Below are positions 16,033-23,702 of a stretch of 64,000 nucleotides of DNA, piece by piece. The stretch comes from Treponema sp. Its GTDB lineage: Bacteria > Spirochaetota > Spirochaetia > Treponematales > Treponemataceae. A program made the translations under genes and the position numbers. The DNA is taken from assembly GCA_016292805.1 (NCBI GenBank), contig JAEDFM010000001.1, positions 48,252 through 112,251 on the forward strand, in the 5' to 3' direction. The first letter of the stretch is position 1. Each line of letters opens with the position of its first letter. The notes under the pieces were generated by a model. It was given only the letters and a program-made list of their open reading frames with translations, searched no databases and was not told the DNA's origin.

Positions 16033-17769
16033 CTAGCGTGAAAGCTTGCGGTAAACTGTGCGTTTTGGAACGCCAGCTTCTTCTCCAAATTCCTTCATCT
16101 TCCATTCTGCGTATTCAGACCAGTTACCTTCAAAGAAGCGAACTTCTGAATTGTTTTCAAATGCAAGAATATGTGTACAAACACGGTCCAGGAACCAGCG
16201 GTCATGGCTTACAACCATTGCACAGCCGGCAAAGTCTTCCAGGGCTTCTTCCAAAGCTCGTACTGTCTGAACATCCAGGTCGTTTGTAGGTTCGTCGAAT
16301 AAAAGTACGTTTCCACTTTCTTTAAGCATCATACCAAGGTTCAAACGGTTTCGTTCACCACCAGAAAGTACGCTTACTTTTTTATTCTGGTCTGCACCAA
16401 CAAAGTTGAACCATCCGCAGTATGCATGAGCATTAACTTCGCGAACACCACCTTCCAAAGCGCGGCCTTTTTCGTCAACAGCACCAAGCTTTACCAGATC
16501 TCCGCCGCCGCCAAGAGTTTCGTAAACGGTTTTGTTCATATCAAGACCTGAACGCATCTGATCTACATAAACAAGCTTAACAGTCTGTCCAACTTTAATT
16601 GTACCAGAGTCTGGTTTTTCGCCGCCTTCCTGGCCAGCTGCATCTACAATCATTTTGAAAAGAGTAGTTTTACCGGCACCGTTAGGACCGACAATACCAA
16701 CAATAGCACCTGCTGGAATATGAACGTTTAAGTTTTCGAACAATAATTTATCGCCAAAAGATTTAGAAAGATTTTCAAAATCAATTACCTGACCGCCAAG
16801 ACGAGGACCAGCAGGAATAGAAATCTGAGTATCTTTAAGCTGCTTTTTAGATTCCTGAGCCATTAAATCGTTGTAACGAGTAATGTGTTCCTTGTGTTTA
16901 GCCTGGCGACCTTTTGCACCTATGTGAATCCATTCCAATTCCTTCTGGATTTCTTTCTGGCGTTCAGATTCGTGTTTGCTTTCAAGGGCAAGACGCTGGT
17001 TTTTCTGTTCAAGCCAAGAAGAGTAGTTACCTTTGAATGGGAATCCTTCACCACGATCCAATTCCAGAATCCAGCCTGCAACATCATCAAGGAAGTAACG
17101 GTCGTGAGTAATGGCAATTACAGTTCCAGGATAATCGTGGAGATGTTTTTCAAGCCATGCTACAGTTTCTGCATCAAGGTGGTTAGTAGGTTCGTCCAAA
17201 AGAAGAATATCTGGCTTCTGCAAAAGTAAACGGCACAAAGCAACACGACGGCGTTCACCTCCAGAAAGAACATCTACAATCTGGTCACTTGGAGGACAGC
17301 GTAAAGCTTCCATAGCAAGTTCAAGGTTTGCATCAAGATTCCAGGCATCAAGTGCATCAAGTTTTTCCTGAACTTCGCCCTGACGAGCACAAAGCTTATC
17401 AATATCTGCATCTGGATCCCCAAATGCTTCATTAATCTGGTCAAATTCAGCAAGAAGATCTGTAATTTCCTTTACACCTTCTTTTACACAATCCATTACA
17501 GTTTTACCTGGTTCAAGGTAAGGCTCCTGTTCAAGGTATCCAATTGAATAACCTGGAGCAAGAGAAGTTTCTCCAGTAAAGTCTTTATCAATTCCCGCAA
17601 GGATTTTGAAAAGTGAAGATTTTCCGGCACCGTTAGCACCAATTACACCAATTTTTGCACCGTAGTAATAAGAAATACTAATGTCTTTTAATACAACTTT
17701 TGTACCGTATGCACGGCCAACTCTGTCCATGGTGTAAATAATTTTTTTGTCGTCAAATGTCTTAGCCAT
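16033..17769 (-). CDS. ettA: ABC-F translation factor EttA
   Basis: A 578-residue cytoplasmic ABC-F protein with two ATPase domains and no membrane part. EttA binds the ribosomal E site and gates entry into elongation according to energy status. Visible: first Walker A GANGAGKSS, signature LSGGERRRVALCRLL, DEPTNHLDAETVAWLE; second Walker A GPNGAGKTT, signature LSGGERNRLNLGMML, DEPTNDLD. Between the domains is the linker with IHIGAKGRQAKHKEHITRYN. The arm insertion in the first ATPase is of the EttA length, and the end (VPKRTVYRKLSR) resembles EttA's basic tail. It is a single gene after the SPOR-domain gene. Confidence 0.93.
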   Translation of the reverse strand: MAKTFDDKKIIYTMDRVGRAYGTKVVLKDISISYYYGAKIGVIGANGAGKSSLFKILAGIDKDFTGETSLAPGYSIGYLEQEPYLEPGKTVMDCVKEGVKEITDLLAEFDQINEAFGDPDADIDKLCARQGEVQEKLDALDAWNLDANLELAMEALRCPPSDQIVDVLSGGERRRVALCRLLLQKPDILLLDEPTNHLDAETVAWLEKHLHDYPGTVIAITHDRYFLDDVAGWILELDRGEGFPFKGNYSSWLEQKNQRLALESKHESERQKEIQKELEWIHIGAKGRQAKHKEHITRYNDLMAQESKKQLKDTQISIPAGPRLGGQVIDFENLSKSFGDKLLFENLNVHIPAGAIVGIVGPNGAGKTTLFKMIVDAAGQEGGEKPDSGTIKVGQTVKLVYVDQMRSGLDMNKTVYETLGGGGDLVKLGAVDEKGRALEGGVREVNAHAYCGWFNFVGADQNKKVSVLSGGERNRLNLGMMLKESGNVLLFDEPTNDLDVQTVRALEEALEDFAGCAMVVSHDRWFLDRVCTHILAFENNSEVRFFEGNWSEYAEWKMKEFGEEAGVPKRTVYRKLSR

Positions 17770-17811
17770 TTATGCTAGTTCTCCTTGTGTATATATAAGT
17801 GATTTTATTTT

Positions 17812-18828
17812 CTAATCAACAACATAACATTCATAACCGGCACTTCTTAATTTTTCGGCTACAGAGTTAGTTGAATCTTCGTTTACAAGTACAATGTAAT
17901 ATGTGGTTCCGCTGGCACGAGTTTCTTTTGTAATGTATGGGGCAAAGCCTTTTTTTACAAGTTCTTCTTTAAGAAGATTTGCGTTGCTTTCAGTTCTAAA
18001 AAGTCCCAGCTGAAGCTTTGCAGGTTTTGTGCTGGCTGTGGCTGCAGGGGCTTTTGTTTCTGTAGTTGTTTTAGTTGCAGATGATGAAGCAGTTGTGGTT
18101 TCTTTTGCAAATGTTCCCGTACCTAACTCAACTTCGCCACTCTTAGGTACAAAGAACCAGAATGGAGTAGGAAGCAGCTGAATGTCGCCACGAACAATTG
18201 CAGCTTCTGTTGAAGCTGGAAAGTTTGTTGTTATCTGCTTTGAATAATTTTCATCGCCAGTAATGTACCATAAAGTTAATAAAACTGTGCTGTGTACAGA
18301 TTTCATGGAATCAAGTTTTAAATAAGTCTGAAGCATTACAACAGGTTCCTGAAGATCTTCTACTGTATTTGCCTTACACAGTTCGCTCCATTGATTGTAA
18401 AGCTTAATGTGAGCCTGAACTTTTTCGTTCTTAGAATTACGGACTGCAGAATTCAAGTAGCTGTCTGCGGTTGCTGCGTCGCCTGCACTAAGAGCACAGC
18501 GAACTGCATCTAGTACCAGCTGCTCGTTTGATTTTTTAGGCATGCCTTCTGCATCTCCTGCAGCAATACCAGCGGCAACAGCATAAGCTCTTTGGGCATC
18601 ATCAAACTGATTCATCTGTTCGTATAAAGATGCCATGAAAATATAGACAGCGCGTTTTTCTGCAGCAATAGAAATTGTAGGTGCAGTTTTTTCCAGATAG
18701 GCAATGGAATTTTCGATAGAATCCTGTGCCGCAGCTTTTGCAGTTACATCCTTAGCTTTAAGGTCTGCTCCAAATAATGCTGCCGCAGAAATAAGAAAAA
18801 GTGTAATTCCTAAAATCTTTTTAATCAT
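17812..18828 (-). CDS. Exported SPOR-domain protein
   Basis: A 338-residue protein with a cleavable signal peptide (MIKKILGITLFLISAAALFG, then AD). Residues about 45-220 are helical and Ala-rich, consistent with TPR-like repeats. A Thr/Ala/Ser linker (240-262) leads to a SPOR domain at about 265-338 (LQLGLFRTESNANLLKEEL through to YECYVVD). SPOR domains bind denuded peptidoglycan, often at division sites, so the protein probably sits in the periplasm on the cell wall. Its ATG directly abuts the stop of the preceding small membrane protein, so the two form an operon. Confidence 0.85.
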   Translation of the reverse strand: MIKKILGITLFLISAAALFGADLKAKDVTAKAAAQDSIENSIAYLEKTAPTISIAAEKRAVYIFMASLYEQMNQFDDAQRAYAVAAGIAAGDAEGMPKKSNEQLVLDAVRCALSAGDAATADSYLNSAVRNSKNEKVQAHIKLYNQWSELCKANTVEDLQEPVVMLQTYLKLDSMKSVHSTVLLTLWYITGDENYSKQITTNFPASTEAAIVRGDIQLLPTPFWFFVPKSGEVELGTGTFAKETTTASSSATKTTTETKAPAATASTKPAKLQLGLFRTESNANLLKEELVKKGFAPYITKETRASGTTYYIVLVNEDSTNSVAEKLRSAGYECYVVD

Positions 18829-19212
18829 TTATTTTGTTTCCTCAGTTTTAGAAACTTCTGTTGTTGTAGAAGTTACAGAGGAATCTGTTTTGTTCTGCTT
18901 GTTTTTCTTAAAACCAAAAGTTTTTTTATCTTCAAGATTTTTGATTTTTTCTTTAAGTTCTTTGTTCTTTGCTTTTTCAGTTTTACGGTCTACAACTTCT
19001 TCAGTTTTAGAAGGTGTGCGCAGCTTAGCAATAAGAACAATAAGAAGAGCGATTACAACACCGGCAGCAAATGCAATAAAGATTAATAAAACAACAGGAA
19101 CATGTTCGTAAGTAGTAAAGAACCAAAGATCACAAAAGTTTTGAATATTAAAGCCAATAAAAAATGCCAGGAAAATTACTATTAAAATAAGAATAATTAA
19201 TGTTGCTATCAT
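18829..19212 (-). CDS. Small two-span membrane protein with charged tail (LapA-like)
   Basis: A 127-residue protein. Two hydrophobic helices (about 1-22 and 38-64) give the hairpin of LapA/DUF1049-like proteins, followed by a Lys/Glu/Thr-rich cytoplasmic tail that may form a coiled coil (NKELKEKIKNLEDK). LapA-like proteins assist envelope assembly in other bacteria; here only topology supports that. The TAA is immediately followed by the ATG of the SPOR-protein gene. The start lies 38 bases from the divergent FtsH-paralogue gene. Confidence 0.6.
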   Translation of the reverse strand: MIATLIILILIVIFLAFFIGFNIQNFCDLWFFTTYEHVPVVLLIFIAFAAGVVIALLIVLIAKLRTPSKTEEVVDRKTEKAKNKELKEKIKNLEDKKTFGFKKNKQNKTDSSVTSTTTEVSKTEETK

Positions 19213-19250
19213 AGTTTAATTTTAGCAATAAAAGCGATATATTTCAATTT

Positions 19251-20405
19251 ATGAAGATTAAAAAGACTTTGTTAACTATTTTGACCCCACTGATTTTGGC
19301 AGGTGCCGCTGTGTATCTGTTTGCTCCAGAAGATTTATTCAAGAAAAAAAATGATGATGTATACAGCTACAGGGAATTCTACGAGCTGGTAGGAGACGGA
19401 AAAATTTCTTCGGTAACTGTAAAAGAAAACAAAATTGAATTTACCGTAATTGAGAAGGATACAGTTTTTACTGTTGATAATCCTGAATCTCCAACATTAA
19501 AGGAATATCTTCTTTTGAATGGAGTTTCTGTTAAGGAAGAAAAGCCTGCAGACCAAATCTTGTCTCTGGTATTTGATGTTCTTTTTTATCTGTTCTTCTT
19601 TGGTATTGTATTCATTGCCTTCCGTAAATTTATTAGTCCAAATACTTTCAAGGTTGTACGCAAAACTGGTGTTAAGTTTGATGATGTAGTTGGTATGAAT
19701 AACCTTAAGCGGGATATGACACAGGTTATGGAAATTATGAAAGCTCCTGCCGCTTATGCTAAAAAAGGAATCCGTATGCCAAAAGGTATTTTGCTGGAAG
19801 GTGAACCTGGTAACGGTAAAACACTATTTGCAAAAGCCCTGGCAGGGGAAGCAAAGGTAAATTTTATTCCAGCAAAGGCTACAGATTTTGAATCTATGTT
19901 TATGGCAATTGGACCAATGAAAGTTAAGCTTTTATTTAAGAAAGCCAGACGCAAGGCTCCTTGTATTGTTTTTATTGATGAATTTGACGGTATTGGAACT
20001 GTGCGAAATTATTCCGGTTCTGCAATCGAAACAGAAAATACCCGTATTGTTACAGCCTTACTTAATGAACTTGATGGTTTTGAACCAACACAGGGTGTTC
20101 TTGTTCTTGCTGCTACCAACAGTATTCACGCTCTTGATCCAGCCCTTATTCGTCCTGGTCGTTTTGATGCAAAGTTCAGTGTTCCTTACCCAGACACAAA
20201 AGCCCGCCAGCAGCTGGCAGAAATGTACCTTAAGGGAAAATCTTATTCTAATGATGTAACACCTTCTGCACTTGCAAAAATGTTCGAAGGTTTCAGCTGT
20301 GCAAAAATCGAAGCTTCATTAAACCGCGCCGCTTTACTTGCCGGCCAGGGCGGAAGAGAATCCTTTACTATGGAAGATGTAAAACAAAGTGCTAAGGAAG
20401 TGTAG
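19251..20405 (+). CDS. FtsH-like membrane AAA ATPase lacking the protease domain
   Basis: A 384-residue paralogue of FtsH. It has the FtsH N-terminus: TM1 at about 6-24, a small extracytoplasmic domain, TM2 at about 104-124. An AAA module follows, with Walker A GEPGNGKT (184-191), Walker B CIVFIDEFD (238-246), a second region of homology LVLAATNS and arginine fingers in RPGRFD. It ends after the AAA lid, so the M41 zinc protease domain with HExxH is entirely absent. The pore loop, F-V-G in FtsH, reads F-M-A here (217-219). It may unfold or hold membrane proteins without degrading them, or join FtsH in mixed hexamers; these roles are inferred. A complete ftsH is at 33754. It has no operon partner. 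Confidence 0.85.
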   Translation: MKIKKTLLTILTPLILAGAAVYLFAPEDLFKKKNDDVYSYREFYELVGDGKISSVTVKENKIEFTVIEKDTVFTVDNPESPTLKEYLLLNGVSVKEEKPADQILSLVFDVLFYLFFFGIVFIAFRKFISPNTFKVVRKTGVKFDDVVGMNNLKRDMTQVMEIMKAPAAYAKKGIRMPKGILLEGEPGNGKTLFAKALAGEAKVNFIPAKATDFESMFMAIGPMKVKLLFKKARRKAPCIVFIDEFDGIGTVRNYSGSAIETENTRIVTALLNELDGFEPTQGVLVLAATNSIHALDPALIRPGRFDAKFSVPYPDTKARQQLAEMYLKGKSYSNDVTPSALAKMFEGFSCAKIEASLNRAALLAGQGGRESFTMEDVKQSAKEV

Positions 20406-20427
20406 GAAAAATATATCTTTTAGCAGT

Positions 20428-21306
20428 TTAGTTCCTGACTTCTTCCAGACTTCTTTTTGCCTGGGCTTTCATTCCTATGGCTTCAAAAATCTGGGCTGAA
20501 TGGTTATAGCAGTAATTTGCCTGGGAAAGTTCGGTGGCAGAAGGTGTACCTTTTGTCAGGATTTTTCCCATGGCATAATAGTCTGTGGCAAGAGCGATGG
20601 AATTTTCTGAATCCCGGTCGTATTTAATGGCGTTCTGGATTGCTTCCAGAGCGCTTTTTTTATTACCGGCTAAGGAACGAATCTGAGCTAGTTTGTACCA
20701 GGTAATACCGATTTCGCCTAAGTAACGGTTTTTTGTAAACAAGGCTGCGGCCTGGGAATAACTGGATTCTGCATTTACATAATCCTTTTTTGCACGGTAA
20801 ACATCGCCTTTAACGCTGGCAAAAAGTCCATCGTTGTAGGCATTTGCTTTTAAGCTTTTTTGTGCTGTATCCAGCTGTGAAATATACTTTGTATATTCTG
20901 TGTTTCCCTGGGCAAGCTCAAGTCGTATCTGACTTAAAGTACATAGGGATTCCTGCTGTACTGGGTTGTTTGCATAGGTGGCACAGAATTTAGCTTCCTC
21001 CATAAACAGATTTGCTTTTGCTGTATCTGGCTGTTCAAAGGAAAGGTAAAGGCTGACATAAGAAAGGCAGACTGTTGTAAGAAGATCGTAATTATCAATA
21101 GACATTGCTGACTGATAAGCTGAACCTAAAAGATTTTCTGCCTGCTCATAGTTTCCATTAATCATTGCTGAATTTGCTGTTTCTAAGGTTGTGGTAACAT
21201 TTTTGTAAATGGTGTTTATTTGCATTGTGCGCTTAGGAGCGGAAGAGCAGGCTGTAAGTACAACTGAAAAAAGAATTGTTGCTAAAAGTAAAAGTGATTT
21301 TTTCAT
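20428..21306 (-). CDS. TPR lipoprotein of the Mla operon
   Basis: A 292-residue lipoprotein. The signal MKKSLLLLATILFSVVLTAC ends in a lipobox with Cys20. The mature part consists of helical tetratricopeptide-like repeats (for example AMINGNYEQAENLLGSAYQ and ALFTKNRYLGEIGITWYKLA). Its ATG overlaps the stop of the MCE gene, so it belongs to the Mla-type operon. It may take the place of an accessory periplasmic or outer-membrane component such as MlaB/MlaC/MlaA, none of which is seen; this is inferred from position only. It ends 22 bases from the convergent FtsH-paralogue gene with no clear terminator between. Confidence 0.8.
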   Translation of the reverse strand: MKKSLLLLATILFSVVLTACSSAPKRTMQINTIYKNVTTTLETANSAMINGNYEQAENLLGSAYQSAMSIDNYDLLTTVCLSYVSLYLSFEQPDTAKANLFMEEAKFCATYANNPVQQESLCTLSQIRLELAQGNTEYTKYISQLDTAQKSLKANAYNDGLFASVKGDVYRAKKDYVNAESSYSQAAALFTKNRYLGEIGITWYKLAQIRSLAGNKKSALEAIQNAIKYDRDSENSIALATDYYAMGKILTKGTPSATELSQANYCYNHSAQIFEAIGMKAQAKRSLEEVRN

Positions 21307-22211
21307 TAGAAATTACCATCCCTTAACTTTGGTGTAGCACTTTCTTTTTCTGGTCTGTCAGAAATTCCATTCTTTAATAAAGGATTGTTTTTAAGACCTT
21401 CCATTACATCCTGTGCCTGTGTCATAAGAACCTGCAGCTGCTTTACTAAAATAGAAACATCAGGACTTTCGCTGGCAATAAGAACATTTACATCATTAAT
21501 AGTTTTGTTAACTGTTGAAAGCAGGTTTCCAATTGAGCCTTTTGAGGTATCGTCTTCCAAAAGTTTTGGAATAAGCCCCTGTGGATCTTCTGTAAGATTT
21601 GCCAGATTTTTAAGAATGCGGTTTACTTCGGTGATTGTGGTTGTAAGTGTAACTTCCGGATCTCCGCTCATAACACCGTTAAGCTGGCGGATAAGAACAT
21701 CTACATCCTGAATAAGGCTTGTGGCCGAACCAAGAATTGTGTTGATAGAGTCGTTTGTAACATTAATGCTGCATTTACCGTCTTTAATAAGCTGTTTAGC
21801 TGTTTTGCTGTTAAGCTCTGGAATAAGGGTGTCATCTTCCATAATGATTTTAGAGTTACCAGGATGAAAAATAAGGGAAGAACCAAGCCCAATAGGACTT
21901 ACAGAAACTTCTATAATTGAGCCTTCTGTAATTCGGTCTATGTATTCGTCCAGAATATAAAAGTGAAGGATTACATTGTCATCATCGTTTAGAGTGATTT
22001 TTTTAAGCTTACCAATTCCAAAGCCTTTATACTGAATGTTCATTCCTTCTGAAAGGCTGGAGCCCGAATTTACTTCTGTGTAAAAAGGATGCTTTTTTAC
22101 GAACCATTTTTGTTTTGAGCCAATAAAGAAAACAATAAAAATAAGGGCTGCAATTGCAATAATACTTAAGGCGCCCACAATTTGATCTGCAAATTTAATT
22201 CTAAACTTCAT
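21306..22211 (-). CDS. mlaD: MCE-domain lipid transport protein (MlaD type)
   Basis: A 301-residue protein with one N-terminal membrane anchor (about 10-30) and an MCE domain (about 38-120), marked by FYTEVNSGSSLSEGMNIQYK and GFGIGKLKKI. The C-terminal region is helical and would build the periplasmic tunnel. With the MlaE- and MlaF-like genes just upstream, it forms an ABC system that moves phospholipids between the two membranes. The start lies 8 bases after mlaF, and the stop overlaps the following lipoprotein gene. The direction of lipid flow cannot be inferred. Confidence 0.9.
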   Translation of the reverse strand: MKFRIKFADQIVGALSIIAIAALIFIVFFIGSKQKWFVKKHPFYTEVNSGSSLSEGMNIQYKGFGIGKLKKITLNDDDNVILHFYILDEYIDRITEGSIIEVSVSPIGLGSSLIFHPGNSKIIMEDDTLIPELNSKTAKQLIKDGKCSINVTNDSINTILGSATSLIQDVDVLIRQLNGVMSGDPEVTLTTTITEVNRILKNLANLTEDPQGLIPKLLEDDTSKGSIGNLLSTVNKTINDVNVLIASESPDVSILVKQLQVLMTQAQDVMEGLKNNPLLKNGISDRPEKESATPKLRDGNF

Positions 22212-22219
22212 TTTAAATC

Positions 22220-22909
22220 CTATATAAGCATTTCGCTCAAAACTTCTTTTTTAATTATGCACCCTTTGTCCATGTAGATTTTATCACAAAAAAAGGATGA
22301 TATGAAATAATTATCTTGACTTACAAATACAATTGTTTTCTTTTGGCTAATGTAATCCTGAAGCAGATTGATTAAGTTTTCCAAGGCTTCTTTTGGAAGT
22401 GAAGTATCTGGTTCATCAAGGAAGAGTACATCAGGATTACAGATTGTTGCACGGGCAAAACTGATTCTTCTTTGTTCACCAATAGAAAGTGCTGACGGAC
22501 GGTTTGTTAAAGGTTTGTCGTAGCCAACAAGCTTTACAATTTCGTTGATTTTATTTTTTCGCTGTTCTGAAGTCATTTTTGGAAAATGAGTTAACAGGGG
22601 CAATTCCAGATTATGAAAAATGTCCTGGTTGGCCCAAAGTGCAGAATCCTGAAACATAAATCCGCAGCGTTTACGGAATTTTAGATTTTCTTCCCGATTC
22701 ATTTTGTTGATGTTTGTGCCTTCAAAATATACTTTGCCATGGGTAGGAACTATGAGTCCCGCCATAAGTTTTAAAACTGATGATTTACCGCAACCAGCTT
22801 CGCCTGTAAGGGATGTTATAGTTCCAGGATTAATTGAAATGTTGATGTCGTGAACAATAGTTGTGTCTGCATCTTTATAAGTTACTTCTTTCATTTCGAG
22901 AATTGCCAT
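22220..22909 (-). CDS. mlaF: ABC transporter ATPase (MlaF type)
   Basis: A 229-residue cytoplasmic ATPase powering the Mla-like transporter. Walker A is GEAGCGKSS (about 36-44). The signature is LSIGEQRRISFARA rather than LSGGQ, a common Mla variant. Walker B is PDVLFLDEPD followed by TSLPKEAL. Length is slightly short for the family, with a reduced C-terminus. It lies between mlaE (7-base gap) and the MCE gene (8-base gap). Confidence 0.9.
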   Translation of the reverse strand: MAILEMKEVTYKDADTTIVHDINISINPGTITSLTGEAGCGKSSVLKLMAGLIVPTHGKVYFEGTNINKMNREENLKFRKRCGFMFQDSALWANQDIFHNLELPLLTHFPKMTSEQRKNKINEIVKLVGYDKPLTNRPSALSIGEQRRISFARATICNPDVLFLDEPDTSLPKEALENLINLLQDYISQKKTIVFVSQDNYFISSFFCDKIYMDKGCIIKKEVLSEMLI

Positions 22910-22916
22910 AACACAC

Positions 22917-23699
22917 CTACAGAATGTAAGACAGAACCGTAATAAAGGCGTTTGCCAGAATAATCAATACAAAGGCTTTGCTGACTGCGTGTAAGCCTGC
23001 CATAGGAATTTCTGTGGAAGATCTGCCGGCGTTAAAACCATAATAGGTGGCAGAGGTAGAAATTATCATTCCAAAAATTAAACTTTTTAGAATAGAAATA
23101 AGAATGGTTTTGATTTCCAGTGCAGTAAAAAGATTGTTAAAATAATCTGTAATACTGATTGTAGAAATAAACTGAACTACAAAAGCTGGAAGTAAAAGTC
23201 CGAATATTGAAAAGTAAATACTGAGTAAAATTGTAGAGAAGGTTACTCCTAAAAAACGGGGTGCTGCCAGATGGTTTATGGGATCAACACCTGTGGCTAT
23301 GTAAGCTTCTATTTCGTGGTTAACAACATTTGAACTTATTTCTGTGGCTATTGCAGTGGCAGAACGGGCTGTAATTACAAAGGCTACAAGAATTGGTCCA
23401 AATTCCCGGACTATAACTAAAGCCATTAAAGTGTAGGTAAGGTTTGCCTGTCCGATGGAAAGTAAAAGTGTGTTTCCAATAAGAAGAATGGATGTGCCAA
23501 TACCAATTCCCAGAATGCAGCAGATTGGAAGGGCTTCTACAAAGGTAAAGAGCAACTGCATAATAAGAATTTTTCTGGCTGCTATTCCACCACGAGTAAT
23601 GAATAAGGTAGATGCTGTTAAAAGTTTTCCTATGTAGCCTAAGGTATATAATAGACTTGTAACTCTGTTGCGAACTTCCTTTCCAATTTTTTCTAACAT
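22917..23699 (-). CDS. mlaE: ABC transporter permease (MlaE type)
   Basis: A 260-residue inner-membrane permease with about five to six hydrophobic segments. The MlaE family hallmark around LVIVREFGPILVAFVITARS is intact, followed by EIEAYIATGVDPINHLAAPR, the cytoplasmic coupling region. It starts three bases after the uup stop, so uup and the mla genes are in one transcript. The product is the membrane channel of the phospholipid transporter formed with the next two genes. Confidence 0.92.
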   Translation of the reverse strand: MLEKIGKEVRNRVTSLLYTLGYIGKLLTASTLFITRGGIAARKILIMQLLFTFVEALPICCILGIGIGTSILLIGNTLLLSIGQANLTYTLMALVIVREFGPILVAFVITARSATAIATEISSNVVNHEIEAYIATGVDPINHLAAPRFLGVTFSTILLSIYFSIFGLLLPAFVVQFISTISITDYFNNLFTALEIKTILISILKSLIFGMIISTSATYYGFNAGRSSTEIPMAGLHAVSKAFVLIILANAFITVLSYIL

Positions 23700-23702
23700 T
23701 TT

